From: Deltaproteobacteria bacterium
GTDB lineage: Bacteria > Desulfobacterota > WTBG01 > CAIYCZ01 > CAIRTM01
Direction: 5' to 3'
Assembly: GCA_024276465.1 (NCBI GenBank)
Contig: JAJRXD010000003.1
Coordinates: 1-36,755, forward strand
DNA length: 36,755 nt
Shown here: in pieces, positions 15,155-21,698 of the stretch
Position numbering within the stretch: position 1 is the first letter of the stretch
How the letters are laid out: each line of letters starts with the position of its first letter
Made by a program: the position numbers and the translations under genes
The notes under the pieces: generated by a model
The model's input: the letters and a program-made list of their open reading frames with translations, nothing else
What the model was told of the DNA's origin: nothing
Databases searched by the model: none

Positions 15155-15628
15155 ATGATTTTTCGCGGACGAAAACATCGGGGCGGTGATTTATTTTCCC
15201 AGGTACAGGATCCTGGCAAGGATCTGTTTGCCTATCTTTTTCTTGTAATGTTGATATTTTCCTTTATTATTCTTCTTACGTATGAACAGAAGGTGCGACG
15301 GGAAGCAGTCCAGCAAAGCCCCACTGAGATATCACAGGGAAGCAGCTCCCTGATCACTCTGAATACAGGACAGATCGGCAGGCTCGTAAAACGCGAAGAA
15401 AAGGTTTGTCTGCTGTTTGGAGAAAAGACATACTTTCCTGACACGGACATTGCTGTTATGGAAAAAGATGGTATTATAAAACAGGTTTCCCGTAATGGCA
15501 GGAAGGCAAAAGTTCTATATTTAAAAGAAGATCCCCGCAGCAGCATATACCTGAAGGAATACCTGGAAACCTTTTCTGCACTGAGCCAGCACGGAATTGA
15601 TATAGCTTTCGCCCGGCAAATGAAGTAA
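15155..15628 (+). CDS. TolR/ExbD-like membrane protein
   Basis: A 157-residue protein with one N-terminal membrane span (about 23-43, DLFAYLFLVMLIFSFIILL). It is preceded by the Asp at the mouth of the span that is essential in ExbD/TolR (PGKD-LFAYLF, Asp23). A periplasmic domain of about 110 residues follows (ITLNTGQIGRLVKREEKVCLLFGEKTYF... KVLYLKEDPRSS). The overall size and Asp placement fit ExbD/TolR, but the periplasmic part is divergent. Its position directly after the TolQ/ExbB-like gene supports a stator pair. Only a weak CGAG site precedes the ATG. Confidence 0.7.
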   Translation: MIFRGRKHRGGDLFSQVQDPGKDLFAYLFLVMLIFSFIILLTYEQKVRREAVQQSPTEISQGSSSLITLNTGQIGRLVKREEKVCLLFGEKTYFPDTDIAVMEKDGIIKQVSRNGRKAKVLYLKEDPRSSIYLKEYLETFSALSQHGIDIAFARQMK

Positions 15629-15700
15629 GTTGAAAGAAATGTCAAATGTAAAAAACAATGAGAAAAACAGCCAATGGGCAATAGCCAATAAGCATAAAAA

Positions 15701-15809
15701 TAAAAGGCTCACGCCTTAAATCCGGAAGAGATAAAACGGGTTTTTTTGGCATTATTTCATTTGGCATTTGGATTTTGAACTTTGACATTTTCCCTTTTAG
15801 GTTTCATTT
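15701..15809 (+). repeat. Composite repeat leader
   Basis: An AAGGC-TCAC-GCCTT arm, then ATCCGGAAGAGATAAAACGGG with a T run, then TTTGGCATTTGGATTTTG, AACTTTGACATTTT and CCCTTTTAGGTTT. The final AGG is the only ribosome site for the caspase gene. The gene at 17301 uses the same CCTTTTAGGTTT leader. Confidence 0.7.
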
Positions 15810-16922
15810 ATGAAAAAAATATCATTGTTTTTTACCATTCTAATATTAGCAGTTCCCTGCTTTTCCCATGCAACTGTTTCCGAACACCGCATTGCCCTGG
15901 TCATCGGTAACGGCAGTTACAAATTCTCACCTCTTGCAAACCCTGTTAATGATGCAAACGATATTGCCCGGGCACTGTCCAGATGCGGGTTTGAGGTGAC
16001 AAAAAAAACAGACTGCACCCGTAAAGAGATGCGCAGCGCTATCAGAAACTTTGGTGACAAAATCAAAAAAGGAGGGGTCGGGCTTTTTTACTATGCCGGA
16101 CATGGCATACAGGTTAAAGGAGAGAATTATCTGGTACCGGTGGGAACAACTGTTGACAGGGAGTATGAAGTAATAGATGAATGCATAAGTGCATCAAGCG
16201 TACTTCGATCAATGGACTATGCAGGCAACCGGTTAAACATTATTATTCTTGATGCATGCCGTGATAACCCCTTTAAGAGAAGCTTCAGGTCATCCTCTCT
16301 GGGACTTGCACGGATGGACGCGCCAACAGGTTCATTTCTCGCATATGCAACTTCTCCCGGAGCAGTTGCCATAGATGGAACCGGCAGAAATGGTTTGTAC
16401 ACTGCAAAGCTCTTAAAACACATGGAAACTCCCAACCTGCCAATTGAAGAAGTATTTAAAAGGGTGCGTGTTGATGTGGTCAGCGAAACAAACAAACAGC
16501 AGGTACCCTGGGAGTCATCCTCACTGATGGGCAAATTTTTTTTTGCAGGTGCAGAAAGAGGAATAACTGTCAGGGAAAAAACAATATTAGAAGATACTGT
16601 AAAAACAGGAACTGTTTTCATTTCAGGAAGCCCTGAAGAAGCCAAGGTATATCTTGACGGGTATTATGAGGGAACAATGCCTTGCAGAATAACTAACATA
16701 GAATCCGGCAGCCATAAGGTCAAAGTAAAGAAGCAGGGATATAAAGACTGGGAGAAAAAGATAAGAGTCACAAAGGGGCATACAGTTGATGTTACAGTAA
16801 ATTTGGAAAGGCAGCCAGTACTGTCTGAAAAGAATTTTATTAATTCCATAATTGAGATGCTGACTCGCAGGCATCATATGGATGGCAAGAGCAGAAGGGG
16901 TGGTGGGCCATCCTGTAAATGA
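15810..16922 (+). CDS. Periplasmic caspase-family protease with PEGA domain
   Basis: A 370-residue protein with a signal peptide (MKKISLFFTILILAVPCFSHA). Residues 26-248 form a peptidase C14 (p20-type) domain: RIALVIGNGSY, NPVNDANDIARALSRCGFEV, catalytic His98 in FYYAGHGIQ, catalytic Cys150 in LDACRDNP, then SFLAYATSPG. Both dyad residues are present. Residues 266-331 are a PEGA domain (GTVFISGSPEEAKVYLDG, ITNIESGSHKVKVKKQGY), a surface-binding module. It would act in the periplasm on an unknown substrate. In this cluster candidates are the coiled-coil transducer or cell-envelope proteins. It is likely co-expressed with the TolQ/R-like genes upstream and the lytic transglycosylase downstream. 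Confidence 0.9.
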   Translation: MKKISLFFTILILAVPCFSHATVSEHRIALVIGNGSYKFSPLANPVNDANDIARALSRCGFEVTKKTDCTRKEMRSAIRNFGDKIKKGGVGLFYYAGHGIQVKGENYLVPVGTTVDREYEVIDECISASSVLRSMDYAGNRLNIIILDACRDNPFKRSFRSSSLGLARMDAPTGSFLAYATSPGAVAIDGTGRNGLYTAKLLKHMETPNLPIEEVFKRVRVDVVSETNKQQVPWESSSLMGKFFFAGAERGITVREKTILEDTVKTGTVFISGSPEEAKVYLDGYYEGTMPCRITNIESGSHKVKVKKQGYKDWEKKIRVTKGHTVDVTVNLERQPVLSEKNFINSIIEMLTRRHHMDGKSRRGGGPSCK

Positions 16923-17020
16923 CAAAGAGATAACACACAGGCACAGAGGGACATAGGCACCAGGCACAAAGTTGCAAAGGCACAGAGGGACAAAGGATTA
17001 GAGGATTGAAGCAAAACAGA

Positions 17021-17073
17021 TGTAGGAGCGCATTCCCCGCAAGCGGGATCTTCGACATGCGCGAAAGGATTTG
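17021..17073 (+). repeat. REP-like palindrome 5, long form
   Basis: TGTAG foot. GCGCAT pairs with ATGCGC across a loop holding CCCGC-AA-GCGGG. The tail is GAAAGGATTTGG. Confidence 0.75.
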
Positions 17074-17142
17074 GGAATAGGGAATAGCCAATAGGCAATG
17101 GGCAATGGGCAATGGGCAATGGGTAATAGCCAATGGACAATA
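17073..17142 (+). repeat. Tandem heptamer array, 10 units
   Basis: Ten consecutive 7-nt units on the pattern GGCAATG/GGCAATA, with variants GGGAATA, GCCAATA, GGTAATA and GACAATA. Four central units are identical (GGCAATG, 17094-17121). Confidence 0.9.
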
Positions 17143-17149
17143 AACTACA

Positions 17150-17208
17150 GGAGTTAATCCGGAATTAACCTGTAAAGGTTTCATAAAAGGCTTACGCCTT
17201 AACTCCGG
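17150..17208 (+). ncRNA. Three-way-junction repeat module, copy 5
   Basis: GGAGTTAA (17150-17157) pairs perfectly with TTAACTCC (17199-17206). An alternative outer stem is CCGGAATTAA (17159-17168) with TTAACTCCGG (17199-17208), one mismatch. Arm A is AACCT-GTAA-AGGTT (17167-17180). Arm B is AAGGC-TTAC-GCCTT. Confidence 0.55.
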
Positions 17209-17300
17209 GAGAGATAAAACAGAGTTTTTTGACATTATTGTTTTTGGATTTCATTTGACATTTGAATTTTGAACTTTGACATTATCCTTTTAGGTTTTTC

Positions 17301-18047
17301 ATGAAAACAATACAAAATCTGATTTTAATCCTCTTTTTAATGGCGCTTTCAGGGAAGGACCAGGCACAGTCCAATCCATGGAAACAGCTCCAGGAAGTGT
17401 TTCCTGAAGAAGATAAAAAGACTGAAGAAACAGAACAGTATGACCCATGGGCTGAGATGAGAAAGGTTTTTCTGCCCTTTACAGCAACAGAGGAAGAAGA
17501 AGCGCTTACAGACAGTAAAAAAGCAGCATCCTTTTCTAATAAGATCATCAAGCCTCTTAAGCCATATCTGAATCTGATAAAAGAATGTTCGAAAATATTT
17601 GATGTGCCACAGGAAATAATCGGTGCTGTAGTGCTTGTTGAGTCTGGAGGGAACCCAAAAGCTTCAGCCAGCACAAGCAGTGCAAAAGGACTTATGCAGA
17701 CAATAAAAAGCACCTTTAGAGACGCATATGCATCACTAAAAGCGCAGGGAATAAAGATTAAAAATGATCCGTTTAATCCCCGTGCATCTCTTTATGCAGG
17801 CACCTGGTATCTTAACCATGTCTTTGGCAGAGTGCAAAAGGATAATCCATCCCAAGCCATTTCCCGCTTTGAGATTGAGGACTGGTGCACACCTGCAAAA
17901 TACTATTATGCAGGGCCTGGCTGGGGCGCACAGAAAGAGGAAATAATTATCACCTATATTGACGGAAAAAAACTTGTGGTTGACAAACAGACATACTGCA
18001 GGAAAGTTATGCAATATGCAAGGCTGCTTAGAAATGTGATGGAATGA
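17301..18047 (+). CDS. SLT-family lytic transglycosylase
   Basis: A 248-residue exported enzyme (signal peptide in MKTIQNLILILFLMALSG...). Residues 88-215 form a lysozyme-like SLT domain: YLNLIKECSKIFDVPQEIIGAVVLVESGG with catalytic Glu114, then NPKASASTSSAKGLMQ, and NPRASLYAGTWYLNHVF. Such enzymes cleave the MurNAc-GlcNAc bond of peptidoglycan, often to open gaps for envelope machines. Before the domain sits a short internal duplication, NPWKQLQEVF (25-34) and DPWAEMRKVF (48-57), possibly two docking motifs. The leader CCTTTTAGGTTT is shared with the caspase gene. Confidence 0.88.
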   Translation: MKTIQNLILILFLMALSGKDQAQSNPWKQLQEVFPEEDKKTEETEQYDPWAEMRKVFLPFTATEEEEALTDSKKAASFSNKIIKPLKPYLNLIKECSKIFDVPQEIIGAVVLVESGGNPKASASTSSAKGLMQTIKSTFRDAYASLKAQGIKIKNDPFNPRASLYAGTWYLNHVFGRVQKDNPSQAISRFEIEDWCTPAKYYYAGPGWGAQKEEIIITYIDGKKLVVDKQTYCRKVMQYARLLRNVME

Positions 18048-18294
18048 AGCAGGGATGACAAATGACAAAACCCCTGGGAAACAATGTCAAATATCAAACC
18101 CCAAAGTTCAAATCAATGACAAATGCCAAAGATCAAAGTTCAAAGGAATGTCAAATCACAAAGCTCAAATTACAAGGAATTTGATTCAGGTTTTTTTGGC
18201 ATTGTTTTTTTTTGAAATTCATTTGGCATTTGGATTTTGACATTTGACATTAAACCCTTTGGCCTTAACCCATTCGGCATTTCAATGGATAACT
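18048..18294 (+). repeat. Long imperfect inverted repeat spacer
   Basis: The left half (18058-18150) consists of AATGTCAAAT, AATGACAAATGCCAAA and CAAAGTTCAAA units. The right half (18194-18251) is their inverse, ATTTGGCATTTGGATTTTG and ACATTTGACATT. The transcript could fold into a long stem. No REP or junction module is present. AATGGATAACT supplies a GGA ribosome site for the ATG at 18295. Confidence 0.65.
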
Positions 18295-18951
18295 ATGAAA
18301 CACACAATTATTTTACCGTTAATGGCCTTTCTTTTGCTTCTGCCGTTTAATACCAGTTATGGAGAAGACAATACTTCTGCTTTAAATAGCTGTGCTCCAG
18401 ATCCAGTGCTTTTAGAGCTTGAAAAACAGTTGCAAGGAGCCATGCTGGAATATGGTTTTCCCGATACTTTGACCAGAAGTTTCAGCCTCCGGGGAAACCT
18501 GAAGATTGGCGTACCGAAAGAAATTGCAAAATCAGCGCAATTCCTCTCACAGAAATATTCATGCAATGTGATTTGTGATATTGTTGTGCAGGATGCTGTA
18601 TCAAAAGCCATCCTTTTCAGTGTTACAGAGACTTTTACGGATATCGGCCGAACTTCAGAAAGTACGCGAAAGTATGCCCTCGGTAAAGTTGTCCGGCATC
18701 TTTTTAATAAAATAAAGGAATCAAAAATAGATGCCCTTGGCTTTTCAGACACCAATATGGTCTTTAAAGACCTTGAAGAACAGGAAAAAATCCTGGGCAG
18801 ACATACAGCTGTTTTGTCAGATTTTGTTGATGACATTATTGATAATGCTTATGATAAAACAGCAGGGCAGACACACAGGATCAAAGGCACAAAGGAGTTA
18901 AGACGTGAGCCTTTTAAAACAGAAAAAGGAATGACACGTTCTGTAAAATGA
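18295..18951 (+). CDS. Exported protein of unknown function
   Basis: A 218-residue protein. The ATG at 18295 is chosen because a signal peptide follows (MKHTIILPLMAFLLLLPFNTSYG); an in-frame TTG at 18244 lies in repeat DNA. The mature part has a helix-strand pattern (LLELEKQLQGAMLEYGF, SCNVICDIVVQDAVSKAILFSVTETF, YALGKVVRHLFNKI) loosely like the FlgO/CsgG-type domains of the next gene; no firm family. The last 20 or so residues (KGTKELRREPFKT...) are encoded by an inverted repeat-module arm, so the C-terminus has been remade by repeat DNA. Confidence 0.7.
   Translation: MKHTIILPLMAFLLLLPFNTSYGEDNTSALNSCAPDPVLLELEKQLQGAMLEYGFPDTLTRSFSLRGNLKIGVPKEIAKSAQFLSQKYSCNVICDIVVQDAVSKAILFSVTETFTDIGRTSESTRKYALGKVVRHLFNKIKESKIDALGFSDTNMVFKDLEEQEKILGRHTAVLSDFVDDIIDNAYDKTAGQTHRIKGTKELRREPFKTEKGMTRSVK
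18896..18922 (-). repeat. Inverted junction-module arm B inside a coding region
   Basis: GGAGTTAAGACGTGAGCCTTTTAAAA is the reverse complement of the usual AAAAGGCTCACGCCTTAACTCC end, here with one change. It encodes the C-terminal tail of the gene at 18295. Confidence 0.7.
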
Positions 18952-19061
18952 AAAGAATTTAAATGTTTTTACGTCTGATAATAGCATAATTAAGGAGCAG
19001 AATTTTTCAAATCAATGTCAAATGACTAAAGGCCAGGGACAAAGAATTAAAGCAAAACAGA

Positions 19062-19113
19062 TGTAGGAGCGCATTCCCCGCAAGTGGGATCTTCGACATG
19101 CGCGAATGGATTG
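19062..19113 (+). repeat. REP-like palindrome 6, long form
   Basis: TGTAG foot and GCGCAT/ATGCGC stem. The inner hairpin is CCCGC-AA-GTGGG, where the single change from the other long forms keeps a G-U pair. Confidence 0.75.
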
Positions 19114-19169
19114 GGGAATAGGCAATAGGGAATAGGCAATAGGCAATGGGTAATAGCCAATGGACAATA
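19114..19169 (+). repeat. Tandem heptamer array, 8 units
   Basis: GGGAATA, GGCAATA, GGGAATA, GGCAATA, GGCAATG, GGTAATA, GCCAATG, GACAATA. The last three units equal the last three of the 17073-17142 array, while the number of middle units differs. Confidence 0.9.
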
Positions 19170-19176
19170 AACTACA

Positions 19177-19235
19177 GGAGTTAATCCGGAATTAACCTGT
19201 AAAGGTTTCATAAAAGGCTTACGCCTTAACTCCGG
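19177..19235 (+). ncRNA. Three-way-junction repeat module, copy 6
   Basis: Same sequence as copy 5: GGAGTTAA (19177-19184) with TTAACTCC (19226-19233), arm A AACCT-GTAA-AGGTT (19194-19207), arm B AAGGC-TTAC-GCCTT. Confidence 0.55.
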
Positions 19236-19341
19236 TAATTTTGCGGAGTTACCTGTGAAGGTTTTATGAAAATCCGGAAGAGACGAAATGGAATTTTTGA
19301 CATTATTAAAAAGGCTCTTGCCTTGTTTTGGGAGGAAAGCA

Positions 19342-21435
19342 ATGAAACAATGGAAAATATGCTGCATGACTTATCTCTTCTTTCTGTTTTACTGTTTTGG
19401 CTGTGCTTCACATCAGGTAAAATCTGGAACTGAACAGGAAGATGATATCGAAGAGAGAATAGAGGTGCTTTCAGCCAAACTGGCAGAAACACTAAGGAAC
19501 AGAGACTTTGCCACTGCAAACCTTGCCATCATAGAAGAGTCTTCAATTGGAAAGAGAACTGTCAGCCAGTTCGGAACTTTTGTAACAGACAGACTCAGAC
19601 AGCAGCTTACCCGAAAAAATTTCAGTATAGTAGATATAAAAGGTGCACACTGGATGAAGATCCTGAATAACAAGCCAATAGAAACACCTGAGACAGACTG
19701 TGAGAGAAAAGAGTCTCCTGACGTTATTCTGCTGTTGAATGTTAAAGATTATGGCCCAAGCAGCAAAAATATTTATGTCAGCGTTACAGGGAAACAAACC
19801 GATTCAAACCGATTCATTGAAGGGTTGATGGTTGAAGAACAGTTTTACCGCTCAGGAAGAATCGTTTCATGGTTAAAAGACACAAAACCAGTAACACTGC
19901 CCCTTGGGACTGAGAGCAACCCCTTTAAAATCGTGGATAACGGTGCTGAGTATCTTGCAAACACGGTCTGCTGTCCATACAGAGAAGTAGTGAGAAAATG
20001 GGAGAGAGGCGAGCTGGGTTTGCAAAATATTAATCCTGAAGATATTACCCTGGTGGTTATGGCAGTAAATTCCAGAACCCGAAAAATGGGCAGGTTTGAA
20101 CAGCTTATAATGCAGAAAATAAAAAGTTATCTTATAAAAAATTGCAGGATAGAGAATGCGGTTGATTTTTCAGATTATGGCCTTATTGACAGACAGCTTT
20201 CATTTTATGAAAAGGAAGGAACTTTCAAACTTGATTTTACAGCAAGCAACAGGGAACGGTTCAAACCCGGCACAGTCCTGCTGATTGCCGAAACATTTTA
20301 CAGGGACAATTCAAAAGTTGATGTTATGGTCCGTGCGTCCTGGATGAAAGGCAGGGCTGAAACCGTGGCTGGTGACAGGCGGAGCGTTGGCGGAACCTAC
20401 CTGCCGGGATTTGCTTCAAATGCCTGTTTTAACTGGGCCCATGACAAAAGCAACAACACAGCTTCTGAAACAGCAGCCCGGTTCAACGACAAAGTCTGGT
20501 CCATTACCATGCAGATGGTTAAAGGCTATAAACCGAAAACACTATCAAGGATAGCCGTTGCTGACTTGTCAACCCTTGACGGTAAACCCTGCCTTCTTGG
20601 CGAACTGATTGCCGAAAAGATTACCACTTATCTTCAGCAATCAGGGGATTTTACACTGGTTGAAAGGAATCACCTGAAAAGAGTAATGGATGAGAACAAT
20701 ATTGCACGCTCAAAACTTTTTGACAAGGAGACTTCAAACAGGATCGGGAAGCTCCTGGGAGCAGAAGCAATTGTTATCGGGACGGTTACGGATATGGGTG
20801 GATTTGTTGATGCAAATACCAGGCTTATTAATTGTGAAAATGGTGAAATACTAAGCACTGCCAGCACCATTATAGAAAAAACAAAATCAATAGCTTCCAT
20901 GATAGAGCCAGCAGTTAATCTCCCTGCTCCCCCGCCTGCCGGGGAGTATCGTGTGGTTTTTGAAGAACTCACGGTTCTTGAGCAGCCAGTTCCTCAGGTT
21001 GATCCGGATTTTAACATAGACATCTGGACTGATCGCGTAAAATACCGGATGGGTGATAAAATCAGCTTCTACTGCAGGGCAAACAGGGACTGCTATCTTA
21101 CACTGATTGATATTGGCTCTGGTGGAAACATAACAATCCTGTTTCCCAACAGGTATGTGCAGACAAATATGATAAGGGCAAACACAATTTACAGAATTCC
21201 GTCAGATAATTATGATAATTTCGAATTTGTTGTAGAGGGGCCCACTGGTTTGGAGAGGATCAAAGCAATTGCGAGTTTAACACCTCTTGAGATACAACAC
21301 TATCAGTTTCAGAAGTATGCGTTTCGATCCATAACGCCAAAGGATACAGGAGGCACAAGGGATATTGGAGTATATGTTAAGGAACTGAAAAAATCAGTCT
21401 GGGTTGAAGACAGCCTGACGATACTGATTAAATAG
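19342..21435 (+). CDS. FlgO/CsgG-like lipoprotein with DUF4384 domain
   Basis: A 697-residue protein. The ATG at 19342 is used because GGGAGGA lies upstream and a lipoprotein-like signal follows (LFFLFYCFGC, Cys21). Two FlgO-like stretches come first (about 40-105 and 235-350). A clear CsgG/FlgO-type domain follows at about 398-515: KTLSRIAVADLS, LGELIAEKITTYLQQSGDFTLVER, KLLGAEAIVIGTV. The C-terminal third is a DUF4384 domain (about 560-650: KYRMGDKISFYCRANRDCYL, then ITILFPNRY). CsgG relatives act at the outer membrane, and DUF4384 often accompanies bacterial caspases and serine/threonine kinases. It is the last gene of the run and probably the outer-membrane partner of the caspase and TolQ/R/A-like proteins. 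Confidence 0.82.
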   Translation: MKQWKICCMTYLFFLFYCFGCASHQVKSGTEQEDDIEERIEVLSAKLAETLRNRDFATANLAIIEESSIGKRTVSQFGTFVTDRLRQQLTRKNFSIVDIKGAHWMKILNNKPIETPETDCERKESPDVILLLNVKDYGPSSKNIYVSVTGKQTDSNRFIEGLMVEEQFYRSGRIVSWLKDTKPVTLPLGTESNPFKIVDNGAEYLANTVCCPYREVVRKWERGELGLQNINPEDITLVVMAVNSRTRKMGRFEQLIMQKIKSYLIKNCRIENAVDFSDYGLIDRQLSFYEKEGTFKLDFTASNRERFKPGTVLLIAETFYRDNSKVDVMVRASWMKGRAETVAGDRRSVGGTYLPGFASNACFNWAHDKSNNTASETAARFNDKVWSITMQMVKGYKPKTLSRIAVADLSTLDGKPCLLGELIAEKITTYLQQSGDFTLVERNHLKRVMDENNIARSKLFDKETSNRIGKLLGAEAIVIGTVTDMGGFVDANTRLINCENGEILSTASTIIEKTKSIASMIEPAVNLPAPPPAGEYRVVFEELTVLEQPVPQVDPDFNIDIWTDRVKYRMGDKISFYCRANRDCYLTLIDIGSGGNITILFPNRYVQTNMIRANTIYRIPSDNYDNFEFVVEGPTGLERIKAIASLTPLEIQHYQFQKYAFRSITPKDTGGTRDIGVYVKELKKSVWVEDSLTILIK

Positions 21436-21498
21436 CAGTTGAAAATGTCAAAGATAACAACCAGGCACATAGGATTAGAGGATTGAAGCAAAACAGAT

Positions 21499-21531
21499 GT
21501 AGGAGCGCATTCATGCGCGAATGGATTGGAT
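21499..21531 (+). repeat. REP-like palindrome 7
   Basis: TGTAG foot, GCGCAT-TC-ATGCGC core, GAATGGATTGG tail. It is the last copy; no further copies occur after the cluster. The spacer 21436-21698 also has AGGCACATAGG units and a truncated AAAAGGCTTGG arm. Confidence 0.75.
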
Positions 21532-21662
21532 AAGGGCAATAGGGAATAGGCACATAGGAACAAAGTTTAAAAATGCCAAATGCCAAAACAATGAGAAAAA
21601 CAGCCAGTGGGCAACAGCCAATAAGCATAAAAATAAAAGGCTTGGATTTTTGTTTTTTTTGC

Positions 21663-21691
21663 TTGGCATATGCAACCCAATAGGTTACACT
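21663..21691 (+). promoter_or_regulatory. Promoter with small operator for higBA
   Basis: TTGGCA (21663-21668), 17 nt, then TACACT (21686-21691). The spacer contains the inverted repeat AACC-CAATA-GGTT, a plausible HigA operator. The ATG at 21699 lies where transcription should start, so the mRNA may be leaderless. No ribosome site is visible. Confidence 0.5.
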
Positions 21692-21698
21692 TCAGTAT

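Larger units (their letters stand above)
16923..17300 (+). repeat. Composite repeat spacer (complete form)
   Basis: 378 nt without a gene. This is the most complete copy of the spacer plan: AGGCACAGAGGGACATAGG-type units, a REP-like palindrome (17021-17073), ten heptamers (17073-17142), a junction module (17150-17208), the AAAACAGAG T-run and TTTGACATT leader (17216-17284), and CCTTTTAGGTTT just before the ATG. Positions 17011-17208 are nearly duplicated at 19051-19235. Confidence 0.85.
18952..19341 (+). repeat. Composite repeat spacer, near-duplicate of 17011-17208
   Basis: 390 nt without a gene. From 19051 it repeats the earlier spacer: GCAAAACAGATG, a REP-like palindrome (19062-19113), eight heptamers (19114-19169), a junction module (19177-19235), then a partial ACCT-GTGA-AGGT arm (19251-19262) and TTTTTGACATTATT. 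The ribosome site GGGAGGA comes from non-repeat sequence. Confidence 0.85.

Noticed and set aside
14253-15628. Zorya-type anti-phage motor (ZorA/ZorB)
   Set aside because: The MotA-like protein lacks the long cytoplasmic tail, the ExbD-like protein has no OmpA domain, and no helicase or nuclease partner is encoded nearby.
12628-15628. Ordinary tol-pal operon
   Set aside because: No tolB, pal or ybgC-type genes are present, gene order differs, and the coiled-coil protein is not recognisably TolA.
17073-19169. Possible CRISPR array
   Set aside because: The repeats are 7-nt tandem units without spacers, and there are no cas genes in the window.
16840-19367. Related minus-strand open frames at 16840-17235 and 19047-19367
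   Set aside because: Their similarity comes only from the duplicated repeat spacers (LPELRRKPFMK is the module read backwards). They have no coding character.
5283-21435. Integrated prophage or transposon carrying the cluster
   Set aside because: No integrase, transposase, phage structural gene or tRNA-like attachment site is seen at either end.
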